Assembly (NCBI RefSeq): GCF_047511655.1
Contig: NC_133400.1
Span: 36,658,001-36,722,000, forward strand
Direction: 5' to 3'
Length of the DNA stretch: 64,000 nt
Source: Castor canadensis
Lineage: Eukaryota > Chordata > Mammalia > Rodentia > Castoridae
Shown: in pieces, positions 46,231 to 58,141 of the stretch
How the letters are laid out: the number at the start of each line of letters is the position of its first letter
Position numbering within the stretch: position 1 is the stretch's first letter
Made by a program: the position numbers and the translations under genes
Notes under the pieces: generated by a model
What the model was told of the DNA's origin: nothing
Databases searched by the model: none
What the model saw: the letters and a program-made list of their open reading frames with translations, nothing else

Positions 46231-47359
46231 TATTTTCCACTTTCAACTTCCAGAGAGGCCATGGTCAGGAAATGGGGACAGACTCACTCATTCATTCACT
46301 TGTGCTTGCCGTCTGCCAGGCACAGGGGGTGAACAGAACAGACAAGCTCCCTTCTCTCATGCAACTTGGGTTCAGGGGAACCCATACCCACACTGGAGAA
46401 GCTCAGAGCATAGCTCCAGCTGTGTCAGCTTCTTGACCAGATGAAGGTCACATTCCTGACCTGCCCACCTTACAGATCTATGTGAGATGAAGCAATAGTG
46501 TAGAAGTGAGGCAGGCTAGGTTAGGGGGAGTCTGGGACTGCTCCCTCTTTTGACTCAAGAGTTCCTTCCCCCTAGCCCACAGGTCAGAGGAGCCAGGAGA
46601 TGATGTACTGTCTCCCCACCTCCAAGTTCAAGGTTGTATAAAGATGACCTATCAAAAGACCCTGGCCCTTTCCTTCTTCTCTTCCCTCACCTGGCAGAAT
46701 GGGTGACTGCCCTTCCCTTAATAAAGCTTTTCTACCTCACCCCATCCATGTGTTCTGCTTGGATTTTTCCACCCCAGAACACTTAGACCAAGATATTCTA
46801 GAAACACCAATTGCCAATAACAGAAGGAACCATTTAGTTAAGGCATGTATGTCACTTGCCTTGTCTGTTTCCTCAGCTTTTCCCAGGTGAGGAGAATCAC
46901 TTGCTTCTTCTGGTCACACAGGAAGAAGTGGTGAGGTAACAACTCCGGTGTTTACCCAGAAGTTAAGCATGGGTGAATTGACAAAGATTCACTGTTCCAC
47001 AATAAGGTAGTAGGGCTGCAGTCCTGGGCTGTGTTTCTTATGACGGTGCAGCCAGTGAGTATTCATGGCGATCAAAGATGTGCGGTCCAGAAAGGGTGAT
47101 CTTAGCCACTCTTCATTTACCAGTGGGAAAACTGAAGTCCAAAGAGAGGAAGTCGCCTGTCAGGAATTGCTCAGTTGATAAGGGGAAGCAGAAGCCGAAT
47201 CTACAGCTTGCTTTAAACTCCTCTCCACAAAAAGTCCCACAAATGACCTTGCATGTGATCCTTTAATTCATCCAACACATTTGTGCTGAGCCCTTTCAGA
47301 TGGGTAAGTGCTAGGGCCAAGTGCTGTCTTCAAATAATCTTCCCAGGTACTTTCATTTT
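46231..47359. other. Unassigned, with ancient repeat scraps
   Basis: 46290-46380 (CACTCATTCATTCACTTGTGC, GTCTGCCAGGCACAGGGGGTGAACAGAACAGAC) and 47100-47330 (CATTTACCAGTGGGAAAACTGAAG) look like MIR-type or other old mammal-wide repeat scraps. No exon seen. Confidence 0.4.
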
Positions 47360-47640
47360 ATTTATTTATTTATTTTTTATTTTTTTTTTAACAGTTTTAC
47401 TTCAGTTTATTTTTTGTAAGAATTAAAGCAGACAGAACTTCATTATTTTAGGGCATTAAATTGATCTTTGTAAGGAAATTTGTCTATTATCTGTCTTCTG
47501 ATTTGTTGAAGGGTCAGATACCAACTTTAGGTTGGTTCAGTAGCATGGAACCTTGCATGAGTCGCTCCATATTGATTTTTAGTCTGGTCTGTTGAAACCT
47601 AGTCAGGAGCCTAGTCTAAAACGATGGCCTCTTGTAATTT
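47360..47640 (-). mobile_element. Unidentified polyadenylated retrocopy
   Basis: In reverse, about 250 bases of non-repetitive sequence end in AATAAACTGAAG, then, a few bases on, a long A-rich tail (plus-strand T tract 47360-47393). An AATAAA signal just before a poly-A tail shows reverse transcription of an mRNA 3' end or similar RNA. CTTTCATTTT occurs at 47350-47359 and 47641-47650 as a short target-site duplication. No reading frame of note exists, so this is probably 3' UTR. I do not recognise the source gene. Confidence 0.65.
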
Positions 47641-47650
47641 CTTTCATTTT

Positions 47651-47850
47651 TTTTAAATCAGCACATATTAATTATACATATTGGTGGGATTCACTGTGGT
47701 ATTTCCATACATGCATATGACAAACCTTGATCGTGTCTATTCACCTTTTTCACATACACACACTCCGCTCCTGGCACCCACCCTTCCCAAACCCTAATAA
47801 TCACAATTCTACTTTCAGACCAACTTTTTCTTCATTTTTAGTGTTTTACC
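47651..47850 (-). mobile_element. 5'-truncated L1 3' UTR remnant
   Basis: AATCAGCACATATTAATTATACATATTGG, GGGATTCACTGTGGTATTTCCATAC and TTCACC-type text parallel the L1 3' UTR ends at 12117 and 12610. Confidence 0.65.
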
Positions 47851-47957
47851 TTTTCTCTCTCTGTCTGTCCTTCTCCCTCTCTCTTTCTCTCTTTCTCCCT
47901 CTCCCTCCCTTCTCCTTCTTCCTCTTCTTCTTCCTCTTTCTCCCTACTTCCTTAGTT
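47851..47957. repeat. Pyrimidine-rich low-complexity tract
   Basis: CTCTCTCTGTCTGTCC, then CTCTCTTTCTCTCTTTCTCCCTC and CTTCTTCCTC units. No precise period. Confidence 0.9.
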
Positions 47958-48214
47958 TAGGTTTAGTGAGTCTGACTCTGCAGTTCTGAAGTGGAGCCTG
48001 GAAGCCTGGATACTGTGACAAGTGCCCCAGAATTATTCTGGGAGCCAGATGAGCTTATGAAACACCAGCTTTAGTGACTTGGTTCTAAATCAAAGCTGAC
48101 TATGACCATCTCCATGCTCATCCAGCAGGGCACATGCCTGTGCCCTGCTTCCAGTGACATTTCATAATTGTACCATATTTCCAAAAGCTTTCCTGGGTGA
48201 GTCTGATGCATGTC

Positions 48215-48450
48215 AGTTAGGAACTTCTGACATTGTTAAGATCATAGCTATAGGCGCTGAGATACACACACCTGGGTCCATATCCCACCTCTACAATTAC
48301 CAGCTATGTGACCTGGGGAAAAATTGCATATCTGCTTCAAACCACAGGGCATAATGTCAACAGAGCCTACCCCAGAGGGCTGTTTGAGGGATTATCAAAA
48401 TGCCATGGTCCATATGGAGCCTTTGGGAACAGTGCCTGACACATGGTACA
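48215..48450 (+). mobile_element. MIR SINE
   Basis: ACACCTGGGTCCATATCCCACCTCTACAATTACCAGCTATGTGACCTGGGG is a near-textbook MIR core, followed by AGAGGGCTGTTTGAGGGATTATC and AACAGTGCCTGACACATGG. Confidence 0.85.
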
Positions 48451-50528
48451 CAACAATGGTTAGTGATTGTTTTTATTTTATGTAGTCTGGCAAACCTAAA
48501 ACTCCATGTGAAGGTATAGCCTAACAAGGGTAAATAATGTTGGAAGAAAGCATATAATTAGACTTTTGTATTGAGCAGAAAACAAAGTTAAGAGTTCTAT
48601 AAATATGGACTTCCCCTCTTGAACCTTAACAAGACACTCTGTTCACATTGTGAAATGCCCCTTGCCTTCTCCATATCTCAACTCTGTCTTCCAACACATC
48701 CCCCCACCTGAGGGTCATTTCTCACACCAGCATTTCAGCAAAGGAAGAGCTTGAAGCTGCCTTTGTATTCAGGTCAAAGCACAGGTAGATTTCTCAGAAA
48801 ATCCGCAAATCTTCCAAGGTTATCCAAGAACACTGTCGAACTGACAGAGTTATTCTAAATCAGCTCACTTAAAAAAAAATTTTTTTTAAGCAACTTTCCT
48901 GACGAAGGGTTACCAAGAGCCATTCGTTTTGGTATACTGCAAAGAGATTATCTTATTCCGGGGGATAAGACTATTTCAAAGGAGCTAAAAAAATAAATAA
49001 TAAACATACTTCCCTGCATTAAAGCCTCTGCCTTCTTTGAATTTCTCATTTTTAGAATCTTCACTGATAAGGACAAATGCAATTTTCACCATCAGTGGAT
49101 CTGAACAGACAATTACATTAAGGCAAATAAGACAGAGTGAGGCCAATGATGTAAATCACACTGTGTGCATCTAATGTGCAAACAAAACCCTCAAATAAAA
49201 ATGAACACCCTCAAAAAAGCAGTCAACTTTTCTTTGCATCTAATCAGAACTTAATTTGCATAAACATTTCTTTACCCATCATCTACACAAAATCACTTGC
49301 TGGCATTTGGAAATCTGGGGAGAGGGGAAAACTCAGTCAATATTCAAAACATTTTCCCCAAGGAAACTGCTCAGTCCTCTTAGCCTGTGACACTTGCCCA
49401 ACAAAAATACTGCCCTCATTGCTGCAGCATGTCAGGTTCAAGGTGATCTCATGTTTATTCCTGTTTGGTCCAACTAGACTTTATGAGCGTGAAAGATAAG
49501 ATGGTTTCTTATCTCCTATAACAGAGAGAAATTGGAAGTTACAAGTAGTCTCACCAGAAGTGGCAGGAATGGGGTTGGATCTTACTTTCCTCTGGAATAG
49601 GCTTGGTTTGCTTCTAGTCTGCACAGGTAAGGAGTTATCAGCCTATACAGCAGATTCTCAAAGGCTTGATGCTACTATCACCCTTAAGTACAGAGCTGGA
49701 CAATGATTTGGAGCTGTATAGCATACAAGGAACTTGAAAAGGGACAGCAGAAAACTACATGGGGCCCAGCTGAGATTCACATTTCTGCAATTGGTGTTTG
49801 AGCCAGCCAAGCAGAGGAACCAAAAGGTTAGGCTCACAGAATGAACTCTGTGTTGAGCTTTTGTGTACAGGAGAAAGGGAGAGAAATGGTATTTCAGGAA
49901 AGGAGTGTCAGGAAGACCATGGGAAGGGTGAGACAGAGTGAGGCATGACACATGCAGAGAGAGACAACAGCCTGCTCTTAAAAATGTCCCCAGTGGTTGG
50001 CATCAAAAGGAACAGAAAGCCAGGCTGACGTACCTCTGAAAGGAAGCTGGCACCTCTCAGGGTATTATTTGCAGCCTTCATCACATGGGTATTCAAGGAT
50101 TGTTGAGGGCCTTGGGTGCTATCCAATGTTGGCGTGCACTGTGTCACAAAGCAAAGCAAGCTCTCCACAGCTCACTCTTGGTTTTTGATATGTTTCTGCT
50201 TGGTCTTTGACATGTTTCTGTCTCCCCATGGTTACTGATGGAGCAGACGGAGGGCACTTAACTGTTTCTCTGAGGAAGGAACAAGCATGGCACAAAGGGA
50301 GGGAGAAGTGGGTGGGGTTTCCAGGAGAGATTTGGTTTCCTGTAAGAAACAAAGAAGAATCCATGAGAGTATACTGCAAGAGCAAGCCAGCTTTTGTTAT
50401 TTCACGCATCAGCTTTATGGATCCAGCTAAAGAAAGCAAAGTAAAGACACAGAGTTATTACTTGTAGGAGGACAAACTTGTAAACCACTACCTACACACA
50501 TTTGAGGGCTCCTCTGGCTCCAGGTTTT
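48451..50528. other. Unassigned; contains candidate conserved non-coding sequence
   Basis: No exon or named repeat. 48770-49290 is AT-rich and repeat-free, with TTATCTTATTC, ACAATTACATTAAGG and a palindrome CTT-A9-T8-AAG at 48868-48890. Confidence 0.35.
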
Positions 50529-50546
50529 AAGATTTTTCCCTTTCCA

Positions 50547-50630
50547 GGGCTGGTGGAATGGCTCAAGTGGTAAGAGTACCTGCCTAGCAAGTGTGAGGCC
50601 CTGAGTTCAAGCCCCAGTACCACCAAAAAA
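50547..50630 (+). mobile_element. ID SINE (full-length monomer, best preserved)
   Basis: GGGCTGGTGGAATGGCTCAAGTGGTAAGAGTACCTGCCTAGCAAGTGTGAGGCCCTGAGTTCAAGCCCCAGTACCACC then A's. The A-box region (TGGCTCAAGTGG) and B-box region (GAGTTCAAGCC) are intact. An 18-base duplication with one mismatch, AAGATTTTTCCCTTTCCA / AAGATTCTTCCCTTTCCA, flanks it at 50529-50546 and 50631-50648. It is used here as the reference for the deleted ID copies. Confidence 0.96.
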
Positions 50631-50648
50631 AAGATTCTTCCCTTTCCA

Positions 50649-51229
50649 ACAAAAATTGGGTCTGTTGCATTGCTGTAACCACCATTTTTCTGAAGTGGGA
50701 TAAATGTATAGCAGGGCTTTTGCTTGCTACTTGGAAAACATCATTTTGACAGTTGTGCATTTATTGTAAAGTATTATTTCATGTTTGTAGCAGCTGACAT
50801 GGTTTTACATTTATGACGGTGATATAAACTATCTTTTTCTCACTATAGTTACACCTTTAAAAAGGGAGTTGCTTCATTTTTGAGTAACTGTTGAGTAGTG
50901 GTATGTGTCGAATAGGGCAATGGCAAAAATCATGATATCTGATTCACAGCAGTTTGGGACTTCCTATGCAGACTGATAGGTGGAGTCAGTCAATCGTTGG
51001 CATGGAAGCCAGTGAGAAGACCCATCAAGTCTTAGAACACATCACTGGGAAAGAGTAGCTAACACATCTACAACTGGCCCAGTGTGCCACCCATCCCAGG
51101 GCCTATGGCAGGCCTAACTCAGGGATTACAGGAGGAGATGGCAAAGCCAGACACTATCATGAGAGGTAGAATCGGGGAGACCTTTGTGGAAAGGAAGGAA
51201 TAAGCACCCTTTATGACCTTGGGTCTGAA
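50649..51229. other. Unassigned non-coding sequence
   Basis: Nothing recognised. Confidence 0.45.
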
Positions 51230-51490
51230 ACAAACTTTGCCCTCTAGCCAGTTTAACTGTCCTATAGCCCTTCTGTCAACTTTCAGCCCACATTTTTATG
51301 TTTTCCCTGTCTGAAATGCCCTCTACTCCCCTTGTACCTGTTCCATGAAGCCCTCCTGATCATTCCAATAGCACAAATTTCCAGTGGCTCCCTTTGGCAT
51401 TTTCCATGCACTGCACAATTTTGCTTCCCTCTGCTTTCCCTGGAGCAGAAAATGCACTCCACTGATGATATGCCTGATGACTGAAAGGTA
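51230..51490 (+). mobile_element. Possible LINE-2 3' fragment
   Basis: CTGTCTGAAATGCCCTCTACTCCCC, CCATGAAGCCCTCCTGATCATTCC and AGCAGAAAATGCACTCCACTGATG resemble the L2 3' region, diverged. Confidence 0.5.
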
Positions 51491-51649
51491 AGATGACTCA
51501 CCTTAAGTAATGCTGAGTCACAGTGACAAAGTCAGTTCTCTCTTGCTTCTACTTCAACTCATCTTATTAAATCCACAAAGAAAGACTTCTAGATAAGAAT
51601 TTCATTATGCAATAGTATCCACCTAGAACTTAGCAACACTCTTTTTCTT

Positions 51650-52465
51650 GTGTTATATCTATTTTTACTGAAATTATTTTTAGCTGATACATAAAAAGCA
51701 TAAAAATGTACATATTAATGTGATAACATAAAGCTTCGACACGTGCATGTATAATGTTCAAATCAGGCTAAACACATCTCTCTCCTCAAACGTTTATCAT
51801 TTTTTTTTTTTTTTGGTGAAAACTTCCAAAACACTTTCTTCTGGTTTTTGGAAACTGTACACCAGAACTTCTTGCTCCTACCTAACTGTAGCTTAGGACC
51901 CATTTATCAACCTTTCTCATCCATACTCCACTCCTACGATCCCCAGCCTTTGGTAACCACCAATCTACTCTCAACCTGTATGAGATCCACTTTTTTAGAT
52001 TCCACACAGGAGTGAAATCATGTGGAACTTACATTCCTGAGCTTGGCTTATTTCACTTAATATAATGATCTCCATTTGCTTCCATATTGTCACAAATGAC
52101 AGGATTTCATTCTTTTATGACTGAATAATAATATTTCAATGTGTATATGTATTACATTGTCTTTATCCATTTATCAGTTGATAGACACATAGGTTGTTTT
52201 CATTTCTTGACTGTTATGAACAGTATTGCAATGAGTATGGCGGTATGGATGTCTCTTTCACATACCAATTTCCTTTCCTTTGGATATACGCAGTAATATG
52301 ATTGCTGGATTATATGATATTTTTAATTTTTTGAGGACCCGCAGTACTGTTTTCCATATGGTTGCACTAGTTTACATTCCCGTCAATACTTGTTATATTT
52401 AGTCTTTTAAACAATGGCCATTTTTACTGAGAAAAGGTGATATCTCATTGTGGTTAGTTTATCTA
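51650..52465 (-). mobile_element. Old L1 3' fragment
   Basis: The 3' UTR (51650-51830) and the end of ORF2 are recognisable in reverse: GAGCTTGGCTTATTTCACTTAATATAATG, TTGACTGTTATGAACAGTATTGCAATGAG, ATGATTGCTGGATTATATG, GTTTACATTCCCGTCAATAC. No open frame. Confidence 0.8.
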
Positions 52466-53869
52466 TCTTTAATTAAACTATTCTGACTTTTCATTTAAAG
52501 TTGTGTTTTAAATCCATGTATTTGAACAAAAATCTAGTCAACTCGAAAATATTATGCAGCAGCACATAACATTTCACTTATTTGCAAGGTACTGTTGTTC
52601 AGACATGGAGAGTTTTGGCAAAGTTTTGACTGAGGTTTGGAAACCATTGGTCAAACTTTCCTTGAAGGTACAATTAATTTATTAAACTCCATATGACAGA
52701 GGTTGACCAAAATAACCAGGAATTAGAGTTAGAGCCTAGCTCCAATCTCTTCAGGCTTCTTGATCTGATCCTCCACTAGCTAGACTCCAAGATTTATAGA
52801 ACAGCAAAGACAAACAACAAAAAGTTAGCAAACAACAAACAAAAGCAACAGAAAGAAACCAGAAAAGCATAGGAAAAAATTTACTGGAAGAAGATTGAGG
52901 ATTTGCAGGACCAAGAGGAAGTTTAAAACCAGGGCAACCCCTAAAGGCCAAAAAGAGGCAGCTCAGAATTTTCTGGCAAGATGCTCCCCCACCACCATGA
53001 CAGAGCCCTTATAGACTCTCCATCTGTGTGTCCCACTCTCAAGTTGAAAGTCTGCTGGCTTTGTCTATTGGCCGGGCCCAAGTCGCAAGCCAGGATGGTG
53101 GCTGCCAGGGGAAGAAGAGGAAAAGCAGGGCCAGGCCCCTCAGTTCCCCAAGCAGGGCACTACCTCTCTCAAGATCACAGTGGGGATCTTCCAGCACAGG
53201 AGGGTTGGGCAGATACCAAACAACCCAGGCACAATGCATGTTCATAGACACACACACACCCCTGCCTAAGCTCTCTTCCTCATCCTGGTCTCTTTCCTAA
53301 GTACCCTCTCTCTCAATCACCCCCTTTCTCTCACAGGTGGATTCAGTTGCTCCCTCTCTACTAGCCTTTTTCTTTTAACATATAAACATATTTTCATGTT
53401 TCCCGTCATTAAAAACCCTCCTTTACCAGTTCCCTGCTTATCACCTGCCACCCAGGAGTCAATAGCATGCTCTTCACTCCCACCCGCACTTCCTGGCCAC
53501 CCACTCACTGCTCATCCTGCTCAAGTCTGACTTCTGCCTCCCCCAGCACTTCTTGAAATGGCATTTTCCAAATCAGAAATGAACTTGTAGTTACTCAATT
53601 GAAAAGCACTTTCCAGTCTCAATGCCTCGCAGGTGCTTATCACTCACTGCTTCCCTCAATCACACTTTCACCGTGGCTCCAAGACCCCTTCCCTCCAGCT
53701 TATCATTCAGCAGCCACTTTGGGTTGTTTCACACCCAAAGTATATACCAGAGCAGGCACTGTGGTCAGCTGGAAAGGCAATAATCAGCCAGATGTCCAGA
53801 AGGCAGGAAGAATGTGGACAGACAAGTAAACAGGCCAGTGCCATCAAGTTTGGAAGTGATGTGTGGTGA
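52466..53869. other. Unassigned non-coding sequence
   Basis: 52795-52870 is A-rich with AACAAAC units. No exon or named repeat was recognised in the rest. Confidence 0.4.
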
Positions 53870-54250
53870 ATGTTGTTCCACCTCTTCACTTCCTTCTTGT
53901 GGTGAAATTGTATGTTCTTGCCCTGCCTTGTAGATTTGTTCTGTGCCCCTCTCACTTTGGGCTTGGTCAGGTGCCTTGCTTTGGGCAATAGAATGTGTGC
54001 AGACTGAAAAATCAGAGACTTTAAATGTGCTTACAGCCTGGTGTGGCCTCTCACACTTCTGCCACCTTGATGATAAGGGTGTGTCTTAGGACGACAGCCA
54101 TGATGGAGTGGATCTTGTCAATATAGCCTGCAGCATAGCTGCCCATCCTTTGTAGCAACTCATGAGTAAGGAACATAGTATGTATTGTCATGAGTTGCTG
54201 ACATTCGGCAGCTGTTTGCCACAACGTTGTAGCAGAAACCCAACTTTGTG
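53870..54250 (+). mobile_element. MaLR/MLT1-like LTR remnant
   Basis: TTGTTCTGTGCCCCTCTCAC, GGGCAATAGAATGTGTGCAGAC and the closing TGTTTGCCACAACGTTGTAGCAGAAACCC fit a diverged MLT1-type LTR from memory. No internal coding region. Confidence 0.45.
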
Positions 54251-54899
54251 TGAGGGATTGTGATACTGTGGGAGCACAAAAGTGGGACCCAGCCTTCTGT
54301 GGCCGATCAGAGTGGGAAGTGTTGACAACTAAGCTGAGTCATGAAGGACAAGCCAGAGTTAGCTAGGAGAGTGTACAATGGGGGTGGAGGACTGGGGTTG
54401 GGGTCCCCAATGGAAGAAGGGAGTGAACATTGATGAGGGAGGAGGTGACAGGCTTGGGACAGACACACTGTTTACTTTAGAACTGCAAGGTTTGCACGTG
54501 ACTTCTCTGGGCCATCGCAGCTGCCTCTCTGTGGCTGCCTTTACCATCTTTGTGTTGGCGTCCTCTGCATCCCCATCTGTGACTCAAACTTCCCTCAAGC
54601 TCTACCATCTCTTTTCCAAATGACATGTCGGTGGGGCTCTAAAACATGTCCCCTCAGACCTGCTCTTATTGTGCCTCTAATCTCACTAACAACCCAGCCC
54701 CTACCAGGTGCCAGGCGGAGAAGCTTGGCCTCAGTTCAGTCATTTATCTCTCTCCCTTCCCCCATTCAACACATTCTGCCTAGCCTGCCTCTTTATCTCC
54801 TGAATTTGCTCCCTATTTCCCACACTTCCTTCCATTGCACATAGCCATAGTGCTAGGAACCTTATTCGAGATTTCAGTGGAAATCTAACACATCACCAT
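54251..54899. other. Unassigned non-coding sequence
   Basis: 54640-54840 has weak L2-like wording. Nothing firm. Confidence 0.4.
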
Positions 54900-55243
54900 T
54901 AGTAGGGTAGGATGCTTGTTATAGGCTTTTGATGTTTATAGTTTATCAAATTGAGGAATTTTCCTTTTCACTGCTCCTATTTTTGAACAGTAAGTGAGTG
55001 TTGATTTTATGAATTGTGCTTTTTAATTGATTGAAATGATAGCATAGAGTTTATTTTTAATCAATTAATAACATATATCCTGAGGCATTCATAAACCATA
55101 CTTGGTCTATTCAATGCTTCATTTCATGGAGAGATGGGTTCTGTTAAAAGTTTTGTGTTGATTTATGCCCGCCAACATTTCCAATCTGGACTTTCTGCGT
55201 CTATCTTCATGAGTGATACTGACATGTCTTTCTTTCCTTGTAA
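54900..55243 (-). mobile_element. Ancient L1 RT-region fragment
   Basis: L1 RT text in reverse is diverged: CATAAACCATACTTGGTC, TTCTGCGTCTATCTTCATGAGTGATACTGACATG. A Tigger element interrupts it at the TA at 55244-55245. Confidence 0.6.
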
Positions 55244-55804
55244 TACAGGCAGATCTATTTACAGGTTTGGTTCTAGACCACCAGAATGAAGATCAATTGC
55301 AATAAAGTGAGTCATAAGCATGTCTTGCTTTTCCAGTGTATATAAAAGTAGTGTTTATATTATACTGTAGTTTTTTTAAGTATGCAATAGTATTATGTCC
55401 AAAAACCAATGGGCATATCTTAATTTAAAAATACTTTTCTGCTAAAAATGCTCACACTCATCTGAGCCTTCAATGAATAAATGTTTTTGCTGGTGGAGGC
55501 CTTGACTGCAGTGGTGGCTGCTGACTGATCAGGGTGGTGGTTGCTGGAGGTTAGGTGGCTGTGGTGATGTCTTAAAATAAGACAACGGTGAAGTTTGCTG
55601 CATGAATTGGCTCTTTCATGAAAAGAATGACGCTGCTGATAACTTTCTACTCAGTACAGAATTTCTTCCAAAATTGGAGTCAATCCTCTCAAACCCTACT
55701 GCTTTATCAACTAAGTATATGTAACATTCTGAATCCATTTTTGTCATTTCAACAATATTCACAGCATCCTCACCAGTAGATTCCATTGCTAGAAACCACT
55801 TTCT

Positions 55805-56150
55805 TATTGGCAGGTGGCAAATGCTTATAGTCCCACTTACTCAGGAGGCAAAGTTTGGGAAAATTGTGGTTTGAGGCCAGCTCAGGCAAAAGTTACCAAG
55901 ATCCCTATCTCCACAAACAAGCAGGGCATAGTGGTGCATAGCTATAATCCCAGCTATGTAGGAGGTCTGAGGCCTCCTATGTATCATGGTCTGAGACCAG
56001 TCAACTACCGAAAATTGTAAGACTATCTGAAAAATAACAAAAACAAAAAAGGTTGGGGGCATGGATTGAGTGGTAAAGCACCTGCCTGCCTAACAAGCAT
56101 GAGGCCTGAGTTTGATACCCAGTCTCACCAAAAAACAAACAAACCAACAA
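55805..56150 (+). mobile_element. Trimeric SINE: B1 + B1 + ID
   Basis: The first B1 unit (55805-55916, AGGTGGCAAATGCTTATAGTCCC) ends CTCCACAAAC. The second B1 unit (55917-56050) begins AAGCAGGGCATAGTGGTGC. The ID unit (56051-56135) reads GGATTGAGTGGTAAAGCACCTGCC ... GAGTTTGATACCC. A 12-base duplication with one mismatch, AAACCACTTTCT / AAACCACTCTCT, lies at 55793-55804 and 56151-56162, proving all three units moved as one. Confidence 0.93.
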
Positions 56151-56162
56151 AAACCACTCTCT

Positions 56163-57690
56163 GCTCATCCATAAGTAGTGACTCCTCATCAATTATTTAT
56201 CAGGCAATTGCAGCAACCCAGCCACATTTTTAGGCTCCCCTTCTCATCCTTGTTCTCTTGCTGTGTCTACCACATCTCCAGTGACTTCCCCCACTAAGGT
56301 CTTGAACTCCTCAAAGTCACCCAAGACAGTTGGAATCAATTTCCTCCAAACTCTGGGTATTTACATTTTGGCCTCCTCTCATGAATCAAGAATGTTGATG
56401 GTATCCAGAAGGTGAATCCTTTGTGGAAGGTTTGCAACTTACTTTGTCCAGATCCATCAGAAGAATCACTATCAGCGATTATGGTCTTACAGGATGTATT
56501 TCTGAAATATTCAGTCTGGAAAGTCAGATTGACTCATTAATTCATGACACATGATGGATGTTGACAGCAGCACAAGGACATCAATCTGCTTGCACATCTC
56601 CATCAAAGTTCTTGGGTGACCAGATGCATTGTCAGTGAGCAGAGATATTTTGCAAGGGATCATTTTTTCTGAGCAGTCGGTCTCAAAAGTGGACTCAAAA
56701 TGTTCAGAAAACCATGTTGTAAACAGAGTGCAGTCATCCAGGCTTTGTGGCTCCACGTCAAGAGCAGAGACAGAGGAGGTTTAGTGTAACTTTGCAGGCC
56801 CTAGAATTGTTGGAATGCTAAATGAGCATAGTTTTCAACTTAAAGCCACCAGTGGCATTAGCCCTTGCAGAGTCAACTGGTCCCTCGGAGACTGAAGCCA
56901 GGCCTTGGCTTCTCCTCTCTCGTCCTGAACATCCTAGATGGCGTCTTCTCTTAATGTAAGACCATTTACTGTAATGCCTTCCTCAGTCTCCTTACTGGAT
57001 GATCTGGAGGACTTGATGCAGCTGCTTCACCCATACTTCACGTCATGGAGGTGGCTGCCTTCCTTAAATCTCATGAACCACTGCCAGCTTCAAACTTTCT
57101 TCTGCAGCTTCCTCACCTCCCAAGTCATGGAATGGAAGATAGTGAGGCCTTGCCCAGGTGGAGGCTTCCGTTTAAGGGCTATCATGACTAGCTTGCTCTT
57201 CTATCTAGACCACTGAAACTCCATGTTGACAATGGGCTGTTTGGCTTTCGTATCACATATGTGTTCACTGGAGTGGCGCTTTTCATTTTCTCCAAGAAAT
57301 TTTCCTTTGCATCCACAGCTTGGCTAGTTGGTACTAGAGGCCTCACTTTCAGCCTGTCTCAGCCTCTGACCTGCCTTCCTAACTAAGCTTCATCATTTCT
57401 AGATTTTGTGGGTTTTTTGGCAGGGGGGCTTGAACTCAGTGTCTCACACTTGCTATGCAGGTGTTCTACCACTTGAACCGCTCTACCAGCCCTTTTTTTG
57501 TGCTAGGTATTTTCGAGACAGGGTCTCACAAACTACTTGCGTGGGCTGGCTTCGAACCGAAAACTTCCTGATCTCTGCCTTTTGAGTAGCTAGAATTAAA
57601 TAGGCGTGAGCACCAGTGCCGGGGCTCATTTCTAGATTTTGATTTAAATCAAGAAGTGCAACTCTTCCTTACACTTGAACACTTAGATGT
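56163..57690 (-). pseudogene. Tigger (pogo-type) transposase remnant
   Basis: The transposase gene would read on the minus strand from about 57690, where the expected ATG is GTG, followed by a KCSSV/SCTS-like start, to near 56160. The clearest protein block is at 56642-56613, LLTDNASGHP, containing the second catalytic aspartate of the DDD domain. Other blocks (a HTH-type region near 57300-57650 and SEHFES near 56700) lie in different frames. The gene is interrupted by the SINE at 57409-57625, and by stops and frameshifts. This family once cut and pasted Tigger elements. This copy is dead. Confidence 0.82.
57409..57625 (-). mobile_element. B1-ID dimeric SINE
   Basis: GGCTTGAACTCAGTGTCTCACACTTGCTATGCAGGTG (ID in reverse), then TTGAGTAGCTAGAATTAAATAGGCGTGAGC (B1 in reverse). 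A perfect 16-base duplication TCATTTCTAGATTTTG flanks it at 57393-57408 and 57626-57641. Confidence 0.95.
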
Positions 57691-57923
57691 CACTGTATGG
57701 TTTTCAACTAGCTGAATTTCAGTATTTTTGCTTCTTGAGGACTGAGAAGAGGAAGAGAAATGGGGAACAGCCAGTCAGTGGACTGGCTCATCAATTAAGT
57801 GCACTGCCTTATATGGGTGCAGTGCGTGACTCCGCAAAACAATTAAAATAGTAACATCAGAGATCACAGATCACAAAAACAGATAAAACAACAATAAAAA
57901 CATCTGAAATATTCTGAGAATTA

Positions 57924-58141
57924 AACTGGGTGTGGTAGCATGAGCCTATAATCCCAGTTTAGGTTCGAGGCAGAGGCAGGAGGATCAACATCTGAGGCCA
58001 GCCCTGGGCAAAAAGCATTAGACCCTCTCTGAAACACAAACTAAAACAAAAAGGACTGAGACGTTGCTCAAGGGGTGCAGCACTTCCCTAGCAAGCACAA
58101 CATCTTGAGTTCAAACCCCAGCATCACCCAAAAAAAAAAGA
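57924..58141 (+). mobile_element. B1-ID dimeric SINE
   Basis: B1 (ACTGGGTGTGGTAGCATGAGCCTATAATCCC) plus ID (GAGACGTTGCTCAAGGGGTGCAGC ... GAGTTCAAACCCCAGC) and poly-A. A GAGAATTA duplication lies at 57916-57923 and 58142-58149. Confidence 0.9.

Noticed and set aside
50547-50630. Possible tRNA gene
   Set aside because: It has A- and B-box-like motifs but is an ID SINE with poly-A and target duplication, and does not give a full tRNA cloverleaf by eye.
56938-57216. 92-codon plus-strand open frame
   Set aside because: It is antisense to the Tigger transposase remnant.
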